7,499 bases of DNA from an uncultured Sphingomonadaceae bacterium (GTDB lineage: Bacteria; Pseudomonadota; Alphaproteobacteria; Sphingomonadales; Sphingomonadaceae), in NCBI GenBank assembly GCA_938016505.1, contig CALLWN010000057.1, forward strand, positions 1 through 7,499, in the 5' to 3' direction. Each line of letters opens with the position of its first letter. The first letter of the stretch is position 1. The position numbers and the translations under genes are program-made. The notes beneath the pieces were generated by a model, which saw only the letters and a program-made list of their open reading frames with translations, was not told the DNA's origin and ran no database searches. Of the stretch, positions 1 to 6,635 are shown piece by piece.

Positions 1-151
1 CGCCGCACCGGCACTCCCCCCGGAGCCGCCCGCGACCGCGCGCCCGGCCCTCCTGCGCAGCCTCGCGGCCGACGCGCCCGCACAGGCCGGCGCCGCCGGC
101 TCCACCTTCCCGGGCGTGCCCCCGGCGACAGGTCCGCCCGCCCGCGCCTGA
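1..151 (+). CDS. C-terminal tail of an upstream protein (partial, 5' end outside window)
   Basis: Reading from base 2 gives 49 sense codons that end at a TGA at 149-151. The peptide is rich in Pro, Ala and Gly and ends GSTFPGVPPATGPPARA. It looks like a disordered C-terminal extension rather than a folded domain, and codon use matches the neighbouring genes. In many sphingomonads the gene just before prfB is mrcA (penicillin-binding protein 1A), which often ends in a Pro/Ala-rich tail, so this could be the end of such a gene. That is only a synteny guess: no PBP motif is visible here. It could also be the end of an unrelated protein, or a chance open frame in GC-rich DNA. Confidence 0.4.
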   Translation, partial: AAPALPPEPPATARPALLRSLAADAPAQAGAAGSTFPGVPPATGPPARA

Positions 152-153
152 CC

Positions 154-167
154 GGCCCGCAAGGGCC
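154..167 (+). terminator. Small GC hairpin just after the upstream stop codon
   Basis: GGCCC and GGGCC form a 5-bp stem closed by the tetraloop GCAA, a GNRA type, beginning three bases after the TGA at 149-151. There is no U tract, so it is at best a weak terminator or an mRNA 3'-end stabiliser. A 5-bp GC stem is also common by chance in this composition. Confidence 0.2.
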
Positions 168-192
168 CCGTTCCCGCACGCCTCCCCGGGAT

Positions 193-218
193 CCGGCCCC
201 GCCCCCGCGGCGGGCCGG
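193..218 (+). terminator. GC-rich stem-loop upstream of the TonB receptor gene
   Basis: CCGGCCCCGCC at 193-203 pairs with GGCGGGCCGG at 209-218. This gives a 10-bp stem with a single bulged C and a 5-base loop (CCCGC), followed by only two T residues. It lies 42 bases after the upstream stop codon and 16 bases before the receptor start. It could terminate the upstream transcript or be a structured leader of the receptor mRNA. The arm GGCGGGCCGG recurs downstream of the receptor at 2394-2403. Confidence 0.3.
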
Positions 219-234
219 TTCCGCTCCTCTCGTC

Positions 235-2355
235 ATGGATGCCTGTCCCATGTCCGTTGCGTCCCCACGCCTCACTCTCGCTCTCCTCGCGCTCGCGCCA
301 CTCGGCCCCGCGCTCGCCAGCACGGCCACCACGCCGCCCATCGAGACCATCATCGTCGTCGGCCAGCGCGCGGCCGGCAATCGCCCCGACGTCTCCACCA
401 TCACCCCGCCGCGCGAAGGCCGGCTCTCCACTCTCGACGACCTGTTCCGCGGCGCGCCCGGCCTCCTCGTCGAGCCGGTGTTCGGCGGGGTGGATCACCC
501 GCGCTTCGCCATTCGCGGCTCGGGACTGCAGCGCGGCACCCAGCCGGCCGGCCGCGGCATCGACCTGCGCCTCAACGGCCTGCCGATGACCTACGCCGAC
601 AGCAGCTTCGACTTCGTCGAATGGGTGGAACCGCTTGCGATCGGCGAAGTGCGCGTGCTGCGCGGCGGCCGCGGGGCGCGCGCGGCGGCGGGTGCGCTGG
701 GCGGCATCGTCGACTTCCGTGACCCGGCGCCCGCCCCCGGCGCTTCTGGCCTCGCCCGCGGCGAGGGTGGCAGCTTCGGCCGACGCCGCGCGCAGGGGCT
801 GGTTTCGGTGTCGGAAGGCCGGGGCCAAGGCTTTCTTTCCGTCAGCGGCTATGGCCAGCAGGGCTTCCGCGACTTCAACGCCCAGTCCGCCGCCCACGCC
901 AATGCCGGCGGCCGGCTCGCGCTCTCAGATGCCGTCACGATGCGCACCGGCTTTCTCTGGAGCGAGAGCCGCCTCGAGCTGCCCGGCCCGCAGACACTCG
1001 CCGAGATCAACGCCGGCAGCCGCGCCGCCCAGCCCGGCAATGTCCGCGGCGACTGGCGCCGCCGCGCCGAGCGGGTGCGGGCCAGCGCCGGCCTCGGCCT
1101 CGATTTCGGCGCGACCCGGCTCGACCTCGACGCCGCCTTCCTCACAACCGACGTCGACTTCCGCCGCCGCGACGTGCAGCTGGAACGGAGCGAGGACTGG
1201 AGCGCGCGCGCCCGCCTCGCCCATGACCTGCCGCTCGGTGGCCAGACGGCGACCCTCGGCGCCGACATCGTCTGGCAGCAGGGCGGCCGCCGCCAGCGCC
1301 TCTACCTGAACGGCGGCGGCACCATCCCCAGCTTCACCGGCACCCGCACCCTGCTCTGGGCGGACAACGACCTGACAGCCGAACGCCTGACCGCAGTCGC
1401 ACTCGCCAGCCTGCCGCTGGGCGACCGGCTGACCGCCGATCTCGCCGCCGGAGGGAGCTGGAACAGGCGGCGGATCAGCGACAATGTCCCGACCCGACCG
1501 GCCCGGCCCGAGGCGGCCTACGCCCGCAACCATTCCGCGGTCATCGCCAGCGGCGTGGTCGATTTCGCCGTCAGGCCCGGCTTCAGCCTGTTCCTTGCAG
1601 GCAACCGGGTCGCCGAAGCCCCCACCTTCGACATGCTGCTGACCAACGTGATGGGCATGGGTTCGGGCGAGATGCTGGTCAATGGCGCCAACCCGCGCCG
1701 CCCGGTCATCAACGCTCTCGACCAGCAGCGCATGACCAGCGTGGAAGCCGGCGGGCGCGGACGCCTCGGCCCGGTCGAGCTCGATGTCACCCTCTTCACG
1801 AGCTGGCTCGCCGGCGAAATTGTCTCCACCGCCGACTTCGTCGCCCAGGTCGTGAGCAGCGTGGGCAATGCCGATCGCACGCGCCGGGTCGGCATCGAAG
1901 CCGCAGCCGCGGCCGACCTTGCACGCCCCCGCTGGCAGGCTGGCGACCGGCTGCGCCTTGGCGCCAGCTGGACCTTCATCGACGCCCGCTTCGCCGCCGA
2001 CCCAACCTGGGGCAACAACCGGCTTCCGGTCCAGCCGCCCCACGTGATCGAGCTTCGCCTCGACTATGACGCACCGCGCGGCCTGTTCGCCGGAGCAGCG
2101 ATGGCGGTGGTGCCGAAGGGCGGCTACGCCGACTATGCCAACACGCTCCGCGACGATGGCCGGGCGGTCGTCGGGCTTCGGGCAGGCTGGCGCGGCGAAC
2201 GGCTGACCGCCTTCATCGACGCCCGCAACCTCGGCAACGCGCGCTACGCCTCCACCGTGATCGCCGCCCAGAACAACCTCGGCGGGCGCGATGCCGCCGC
2301 CTTCGCCCCGGGCGAGGCCCGCGGCATCAACGGCGGGATCGAACTGGCATTCTGA
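235..2355 (+). CDS. FecA-like TonB-dependent outer-membrane receptor
   Basis: The 706-residue product should be an outer-membrane beta-barrel that imports a bulky ligand (iron chelate or other scarce nutrient) using energy from TonB-ExbBD. A signal peptide spans residues 1-28 (hydrophobic [16 protein letters not shown], cleavage after Ala28). A TonB-box-like stretch IETIIVVG follows at 36-43, then a plug at about 50-165 with IRGSG (93-97), [18 protein letters not shown] (110-127) and the ALGGIVDF end (154-161). The rest is barrel, ending in a C-terminal Phe (GGIELAF), as usual for outer-membrane proteins. The plug pattern resembles FecA rather than classic CirA/BtuB types. There is no extra N-terminal signalling domain and no sigma/anti-sigma pair nearby. 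An in-frame ATG at 250 (Met6) gives a cleaner signal peptide; neither start has a clear ribosome binding site. The ligand cannot be told from sequence. The gap to the ATPase gene is 102 bases. Confidence 0.9.
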   Translation: MDACPMSVASPRLTLALLALAPLGPALASTATTPPIETIIVVGQRAAGNRPDVSTITPPREGRLSTLDDLFRGAPGLLVEPVFGGVDHPRFAIRGSGLQRGTQPAGRGIDLRLNGLPMTYADSSFDFVEWVEPLAIGEVRVLRGGRGARAAAGALGGIVDFRDPAPAPGASGLARGEGGSFGRRRAQGLVSVSEGRGQGFLSVSGYGQQGFRDFNAQSAAHANAGGRLALSDAVTMRTGFLWSESRLELPGPQTLAEINAGSRAAQPGNVRGDWRRRAERVRASAGLGLDFGATRLDLDAAFLTTDVDFRRRDVQLERSEDWSARARLAHDLPLGGQTATLGADIVWQQGGRRQRLYLNGGGTIPSFTGTRTLLWADNDLTAERLTAVALASLPLGDRLTADLAAGGSWNRRRISDNVPTRPARPEAAYARNHSAVIASGVVDFAVRPGFSLFLAGNRVAEAPTFDMLLTNVMGMGSGEMLVNGANPRRPVINALDQQRMTSVEAGGRGRLGPVELDVTLFTSWLAGEIVSTADFVAQVVSSVGNADRTRRVGIEAAAAADLARPRWQAGDRLRLGASWTFIDARFAADPTWGNNRLPVQPPHVIELRLDYDAPRGLFAGAAMAVVPKGGYADYANTLRDDGRAVVGLRAGWRGERLTAFIDARNLGNARYASTVIAAQNNLGGRDAAAFAPGEARGINGGIELAF

Positions 2356-2393
2356 ACCAGGCTCAACCGGGCAGAGCCGGGCCGATCCGGGAC

Positions 2394-2415
2394 GGCGGGC
2401 CGGGGCCGGCCCGCC
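2394..2415 (+). terminator. Perfect GC palindrome after the TonB receptor gene
   Basis: GGCGGGCCGG (2394-2403) and CCGGCCCGCC (2406-2415) are exact reverse complements separated by GG, so the transcript can form a hairpin of 8-9 bp with a short loop. It begins 39 bases after the receptor stop codon. No U tract follows, so intrinsic termination would be imperfect; transcript stabilisation or partial polarity between the receptor and the ATPase is equally possible. Confidence 0.35.
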
Positions 2416-2437
2416 ACCCGGCCTTGCCAAGGCGGCG

Positions 2438-2458
2438 TTGCGCTGCAACATGGCGCAA
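2438..2458 (+). promoter_or_regulatory. Inverted repeat touching the ATPase start codon
   Basis: TTGCGC (2438-2443) is the reverse complement of GCGCAA (2453-2458), whose last base is the A of the ATG start. Nested within is GTTGC-gct-GCAAC (2437-2449). This could be a protein-binding operator or an RNA hairpin that hides the start codon. No Shine-Dalgarno-like purine run is seen before this ATG. A short out-of-frame ATG lies at 2450. A chance repeat is quite possible. Confidence 0.2.
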
Positions 2459-5142
2459 TGGGCGACGACCGGCCAGCCGCCCCGCCGGGGCCACTGCCGA
2501 GCCACGCCGCCGAGGCCGCCGACGTGCTCGCCCGGCTCGGGGCGTCGCGCGCCGGCCTCGGCGCGGGCGAGGTCGAGGCCCGGCTCGCCCGCCACGGCGA
2601 AAACCGGCTTCCCGAACGCCGGGCGGCCGGCCCGCTCCGGCGGCTCGCCCGCCAGTTCGACAACCCGCTCATCTGGTTCCTGCTCGCCGCCGCCGCCGTC
2701 TCCGCTGGGCTCGACCATGGAGTCGATTCGCTCGTCATCCTCGCCGTCGTGGTGGTGAACGCTGCCATCGGCTTCCTCCAGGAAGGCCGCGCCGAACAGG
2801 CGCTCGCCGCCATCCGCGCCATGATCGACCCGCGGGCCTCGGTCCTGCGCGACGGCCAGCGCCAGACGGTGCCGGCAGCAGCGATCGTCCCCGGCGACAT
2901 CCTCCTCCTCGAGGCCGGCGACCGGGTCGCGGCCGACGCCCGCCTCCTCGAGGCCCGCGGCCTGCGCCTCGACGAGGCCGTGCTCACCGGCGAATCGCTG
3001 CCGGTCGACAAGACCACTGCCCCATCCCCGCCCGATGCCCCGCTCGGCGACCGGGTCGGCATGGCGTTCGCCGGCACCTTCGTCGCTGCCGGCCAGGGCA
3101 TGGGCGTGGTGGTTGCAACCGGTGCCGAGACCGAGCTCGGCCGGATCTCGGGCATGCTCGCCGGGGTCGGCGAGCGCGAGACCCCGCTCATGCAGCAGAT
3201 GGGCCGCTTCGCCCGCAAGCTCACCTTCCTCATCCTCGCCCTCTCGGTCCTCGCCTTCGGCTTCGCCGTGCTGGCCCGCGGCCAGGGCGCGGACGAGGCC
3301 TTCATGCTCGTCGTCGGCATTGCGGTGGCCGCCATTCCCGAGGGCCTTCCCGCTGTCCTCACCGTCACCCTCGCGATCGGGGTCCGGCGCATGGCAGCGC
3401 GCCACGCCCTCATCCGCCGCCTGCCGGCAGTGGAAACTCTCGGCTCGGTCACCGTCATCTGCTCCGACAAGACCGGAACCCTCACCCGCAACGAGATGGC
3501 GGTCACTGCCCTCGTCCTGCCCTCCGGCCCGCGCACGGTCTCGGGCGTCGGCTACGGGCCCGAGGGCGCAATCGAGGGCGGCGCCGATCCCGAGGTCGGC
3601 GCGCTCGCGACCGCCGGCCTCCTGTGCAACGACGCCAGGGTCACAAGCCGCGACGGCCAGTGGATCGTCGATGGCGACCCGATGGAAGGCGCCCTCGTCA
3701 CGCTCGCCATGAAGGCCGGCCTCAACGACGCCCGGGCCAGCGCCGAGCGGCTCGATCTTCTCCCCTTCTCCCCCGAGACCCGGCTGATGGCAACGCTCGA
3801 CCGCCGCGCCGAAGGCCGGACGCTCGCCGCCATCAAGGGCGCGCCGGAAGCCGTGCTGCCACTGTGCGCGCTCGCCCCCGCCGACCTCGCCGCCTGGCAG
3901 GACAAGGCCATGGCGCTCGCCGACCGGGGCCTGCGCGTCCTCGCCTTCGCCGAAAAACCGGCCGACACGCTCGCCGACCTTGCGGGCGCGCGCCTGCTCG
4001 GGCTTGCCGGCTTCCTCGACCCGCCGCGTCCCGAGGCGATCGAGGCGGTTGCCGCCTGCCGCCGCGCCGGAATCGCCGTCAAGATGATCACCGGCGACCA
4101 TGCCGGAACGGCGCGGGCCATCGCCGGGGCGCTCGCGCTTGCCGATGCGCCCGGGGTCCTGACCGGCGCCGAGATCGACCTGCTCGACGATGCCGCGCTC
4201 GCCGCGCGGCTCGAAGGCACAGCGGTCTTCGCCCGCGCCGCACCCGAGCACAAGCTGCGCCTCGTCGAGGCGCTGCAGCGCCAGGGCCATGTCGTCGCCA
4301 TGACGGGCGACGGCGTCAACGACGCGCCTGCGCTCAAGCGCGCCGACATCGGCGTCGCCATGGGCCGAAAGGGCACCGAGGCCGCCAAGGAAGCCTCCGA
4401 CATGGTGCTCGCCGACGACAATTTCGCCTCGATCGCAGCCGCCGTGCGCGAGGGCCGCACCGTCTGGGACAATCTGATGAAGGTGATCGGCTGGACCCTC
4501 CCAACCAACGGCGGCGAGGCGATGACCATCCTGTCGGCGCTCGCGCTCGGCCTGGTCCTTCCCATGACCCCGCTCCAGATCCTCTGGGTCAACATGGTGA
4601 CCGCCATCACGCTCGGCCTCGCGCTCGCCTTCGAGCCGGGCGAGGAGGGCGCGATGCAGCGCCCGCCGCGCAACCGCGACGTCCCGATCCTCTCGGGCCG
4701 TCTGCTGTGGCGCATCCTGTTCGTCTCGGTCCTGTTCACCGCCGGCGCCTTCGGCGTGTTCGCCTGGGCCAAGGCCTCGGGCTACAGCGTCGACCATGCC
4801 CGCACGCTGGTCGTGAACACGCTCGTCGCGATGGAGATCTTCTACCTGTTCGCAGTCCGCTTCAGCCACGCCAGCGGGCTCTCGCGCGCCGGCCTTGCCG
4901 GCACGCCCGCAGTCCTCGTCGCCGTCAGCCTCGTCACCCTTGCCCAGCTCCTCTTCACCTACTGGCCCCCGCTCCAGCGCATCTTCGCAACCGAGGCGCT
5001 GACCATGGTGGAGCTGGCCATGGTGGTCGGCGTGGGCGTTGCGCTGCTGCTCGCGGTCGAGGCCGAGAAATGGGCTGCCCGGCAGCTCGCGGCCGGCCGG
5101 AGCAGCAGAGCGGGGCCTCAGGTCCCGCAGAAGGTCGCGTAG
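2458..5142 (+). CDS. P2-type cation-transporting P-type ATPase
   Basis: This 894-residue inner-membrane pump should use ATP hydrolysis, with a phospho-aspartate intermediate, to move a cation. The order is typical of the SERCA/PMR1-like group: N-terminal cation-ATPase domain (about 15-60), M1-M2 (about 70-111), actuator domain with TGES (177-180), M3-M4 with PEGLP (294-298), phosphorylation motif DKTGT (Asp337), nucleotide-domain KGAPE (460-464), hinge TGDGVND (616-622), then six more helices (M5-M10) to about residue 880. There is no heavy-metal-binding domain and no CPC in M4, so it is not a P1B copper/zinc pump. By eye alignment with SERCA, the ion ligands of M4 (Glu295), M5 (Asn684, Glu687), M6 (Asn712, Thr715) and M8 (Glu793) are kept, but the central M6 Asp is Ala716. 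The substrate is therefore open: Ca2+, another cation, or H+ exchange. The ATG at 2458 fits the usual N-terminus. The 3' end overlaps selO by 25 bases. Confidence 0.93.
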   Translation: MGDDRPAAPPGPLPSHAAEAADVLARLGASRAGLGAGEVEARLARHGENRLPERRAAGPLRRLARQFDNPLIWFLLAAAAVSAGLDHGVDSLVILAVVVVNAAIGFLQEGRAEQALAAIRAMIDPRASVLRDGQRQTVPAAAIVPGDILLLEAGDRVAADARLLEARGLRLDEAVLTGESLPVDKTTAPSPPDAPLGDRVGMAFAGTFVAAGQGMGVVVATGAETELGRISGMLAGVGERETPLMQQMGRFARKLTFLILALSVLAFGFAVLARGQGADEAFMLVVGIAVAAIPEGLPAVLTVTLAIGVRRMAARHALIRRLPAVETLGSVTVICSDKTGTLTRNEMAVTALVLPSGPRTVSGVGYGPEGAIEGGADPEVGALATAGLLCNDARVTSRDGQWIVDGDPMEGALVTLAMKAGLNDARASAERLDLLPFSPETRLMATLDRRAEGRTLAAIKGAPEAVLPLCALAPADLAAWQDKAMALADRGLRVLAFAEKPADTLADLAGARLLGLAGFLDPPRPEAIEAVAACRRAGIAVKMITGDHAGTARAIAGALALADAPGVLTGAEIDLLDDAALAARLEGTAVFARAAPEHKLRLVEALQRQGHVVAMTGDGVNDAPALKRADIGVAMGRKGTEAAKEASDMVLADDNFASIAAAVREGRTVWDNLMKVIGWTLPTNGGEAMTILSALALGLVLPMTPLQILWVNMVTAITLGLALAFEPGEEGAMQRPPRNRDVPILSGRLLWRILFVSVLFTAGAFGVFAWAKASGYSVDHARTLVVNTLVAMEIFYLFAVRFSHASGLSRAGLAGTPAVLVAVSLVTLAQLLFTYWPPLQRIFATEALTMVELAMVVGVGVALLLAVEAEKWAARQLAAGRSSRAGPQVPQKVA

Positions 5143-6554
5143 ACCCGCTCGTGCGGCAGCGGCGGTGCGCGGTATGGCGCATCCCCGGCCTCCGGCGCGA
5201 ACGGCTGCCTGATGGCGGCGAGCAGCCGCTCGAACGGCGCCATGTCGCCCGCGTCCGCTGCCGCCAGCGCCTGCTCGACTTGATGGTTGCGCGGGATGAT
5301 CGCCGGGTTCGCGGCCCGCATCCGCGCCCGCGCCGCTTCCGGGTCGGTGCCTTCCGCGGCAAGCCGCGCCTCCCACGCCGCCATGAAGGGGGCAAAGGCC
5401 GGCTGGTCGCGCGGGTCGACCGGCAGCGGCGCAGCTTCGGCAAGCGCACGGAACGCCAGCGTGAAGTCGGCACCAGTGTCGGCCATCGCCTTCATGAGCA
5501 TCTCGACCAGGCCGCGGTCCTCCGCGCCTGCCGTCGCCAGCCCCAGCTTGGCCCTGAACTCCCCCAGCCACTCCGCCTCGAACAGCGCCGGGAACCGCTG
5601 CACGGCTTCGTTCGCAAGGCCGATCGCGACCGTCTCGTCGGGGTCGATCAGCGGCAGCATCGCCTCGGCGAGGCGCACCAGGTTCCAGTGGGCGATCCGC
5701 GGCTGGTTCATGTAGGCATAGCGGCCCTGCCGGTCGATCGAGCTGAACACGGCCGCAGGATCAAAGGCGTCCATGAAGGCGCACGGGCCATAGTCGATCG
5801 TCTCGCCCGAGAGCGTCATGTTGTCGGTGTTCATGACGCCGTGGATGAACCCGACCCCCATCCACCGGGCGACAAGGCGCGCCTGTTTCGCCATGGTCGC
5901 CTCGAGAAGCGCGAGCGCGGGGCGCTCGGCCTGCGCTGCCGCGGGCGCGTGGCGGGCGATGCTGTGGGCGAGCAGCGCCTCGAGCGCTGCGCGGTCCTGC
6001 TTGGCTGCGGCGAACTGGAATGTGCCCACCCGGATATGGCTCGCCGCCACCCGCACCAGCACTGCGCCCGGCAACGGCGTCTCGCGCACCACCGGCTCTC
6101 CGGTTGCGACAACGGCAAGGCTGCGCGTCGTCGGGATGCCGAGCGCGTGCATCCCTTCCGAGACCAGATACTCGCGCAGCATCGGCCCCAGCGCCGCCCG
6201 GCCGTCACCCATGCGGCTGAACGGGGTCCGCCCCGAGCCCTTGAGCTGGATGTCGAACCGGCGGCCGTCCGGCGTCAGATGCTCGCCAAGCAGCACCGCG
6301 CGCCCGTCGCCGAGCATGGTGAAATGGCCGAACTGGTGCCCGGCATAGGCCATGGCGAGCGGGGTCGCGCCCTCCGGCAGGCGGTTGCCCGCGAGCAGCC
6401 CGGCGTCGAGCGCCTCCGCCTCGAGCCCGAGTTCGGCCGCGAGCGGCGCATTGAGCGCCACGATCCGCGGCGCGCGCACCGGCTCGGGGGGCTGGCGTGC
6501 GAACAGCACGCCCGGCAGGCGGGCGTAGCTGGTGTCGAAGCGGAAGACGGCCAT
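5118..6554 (-). CDS. selO: SelO/YdiU family protein adenylyltransferase (AMPylase)
   Basis: SelO has a protein-kinase fold that binds ATP upside down and transfers AMP, not phosphate, to Ser/Thr/Tyr of target proteins; in E. coli it is tied to redox homeostasis and protein S-glutathionylation (family knowledge). The 478-residue product is full length. Visible motifs are AYAGHQFGHF (69-78), GDGRAVLLGEH (82-92), QLKGSGRTPFSRMGDGRAA (103-121), REYLVSEGMHALGIPTTRS (127-145), HGVMNTDNM (238-246) and DYGPCAF (254-260). Spacing matches the known active residues: Lys105, Glu128, Arg168, Asp244, Asn245 and Asp254 correspond to the Lys113/Glu136/Arg176/Asp252/Asn253/Asp262 set of Pseudomonas SelO. It ends CGT, with Cys476 in the position of the conserved C-terminal Cys or selenocysteine; the TGA after it is a true stop. 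The ATG at 6554 was chosen because MAVFRFDTSYARLPG is the usual family start. The frame stays open upstream, but that part is antisense to prfB. It is divergent from prfB and convergent with the ATPase. Confidence 0.95.
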   Translation of the reverse strand: MAVFRFDTSYARLPGVLFARQPPEPVRAPRIVALNAPLAAELGLEAEALDAGLLAGNRLPEGATPLAMAYAGHQFGHFTMLGDGRAVLLGEHLTPDGRRFDIQLKGSGRTPFSRMGDGRAALGPMLREYLVSEGMHALGIPTTRSLAVVATGEPVVRETPLPGAVLVRVAASHIRVGTFQFAAAKQDRAALEALLAHSIARHAPAAAQAERPALALLEATMAKQARLVARWMGVGFIHGVMNTDNMTLSGETIDYGPCAFMDAFDPAAVFSSIDRQGRYAYMNQPRIAHWNLVRLAEAMLPLIDPDETVAIGLANEAVQRFPALFEAEWLGEFRAKLGLATAGAEDRGLVEMLMKAMADTGADFTLAFRALAEAAPLPVDPRDQPAFAPFMAAWEARLAAEGTDPEAARARMRAANPAIIPRNHQVEQALAAADAGDMAPFERLLAAIRQPFAPEAGDAPYRAPPLPHERVYATFCGT

Positions 6555-6635
6555 GCCGCCATCATGGGGACGCGCGCGCCCCCCGAAAAGCCCCCGGGCT
6601 TTCCTTTCCACACCAAGCTTTCTATTTCCCATGCC
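6555..6635. promoter_or_regulatory. Divergent intergenic region between selO and prfB
   Basis: These 81 bases separate two start codons facing away from each other, so promoters for selO (-) and prfB (+) must lie here or within the opposite gene. The part at 6600-6630 is clearly AT-richer than its surroundings, as expected of a promoter, but no convincing -35/-10 pair is readable on either strand. No strong Shine-Dalgarno precedes either ATG. An out-of-frame ATG at 6631 opens a 20-codon frame overlapping the start of prfB. Confidence 0.45.
6587..6602. repeat. Inverted repeat in the selO-prfB intergenic region
   Basis: AAAGCCC (6587-6593) and GGGCTTT (6596-6602) are exact reverse complements with two bases between them. 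On the minus strand the repeat is followed by one more T, giving a short TTTT end, so in selO mRNA it could act as a weak terminator or attenuator in the leader, 33 bases before the ATG. As DNA it could be an operator shared by both genes. Its role is unproven. Confidence 0.3.

Noticed and set aside
2291..2758. A 155-codon plus-strand open frame bridging the receptor-ATPase gap
   Set aside because: It overlaps the ends of two well-supported genes in another frame, and its Pro/Ser/Arg-rich product has no recognisable feature.
925..5571. A minus-strand open frame of 1548 codons spanning the receptor and ATPase genes
   Set aside because: It is antisense to two genes with full family motifs, has low-complexity Gly/Ala/Glu/Asp composition and no recognisable domain. 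In very GC-rich DNA, frames mirroring GC-biased codons stay open by chance.
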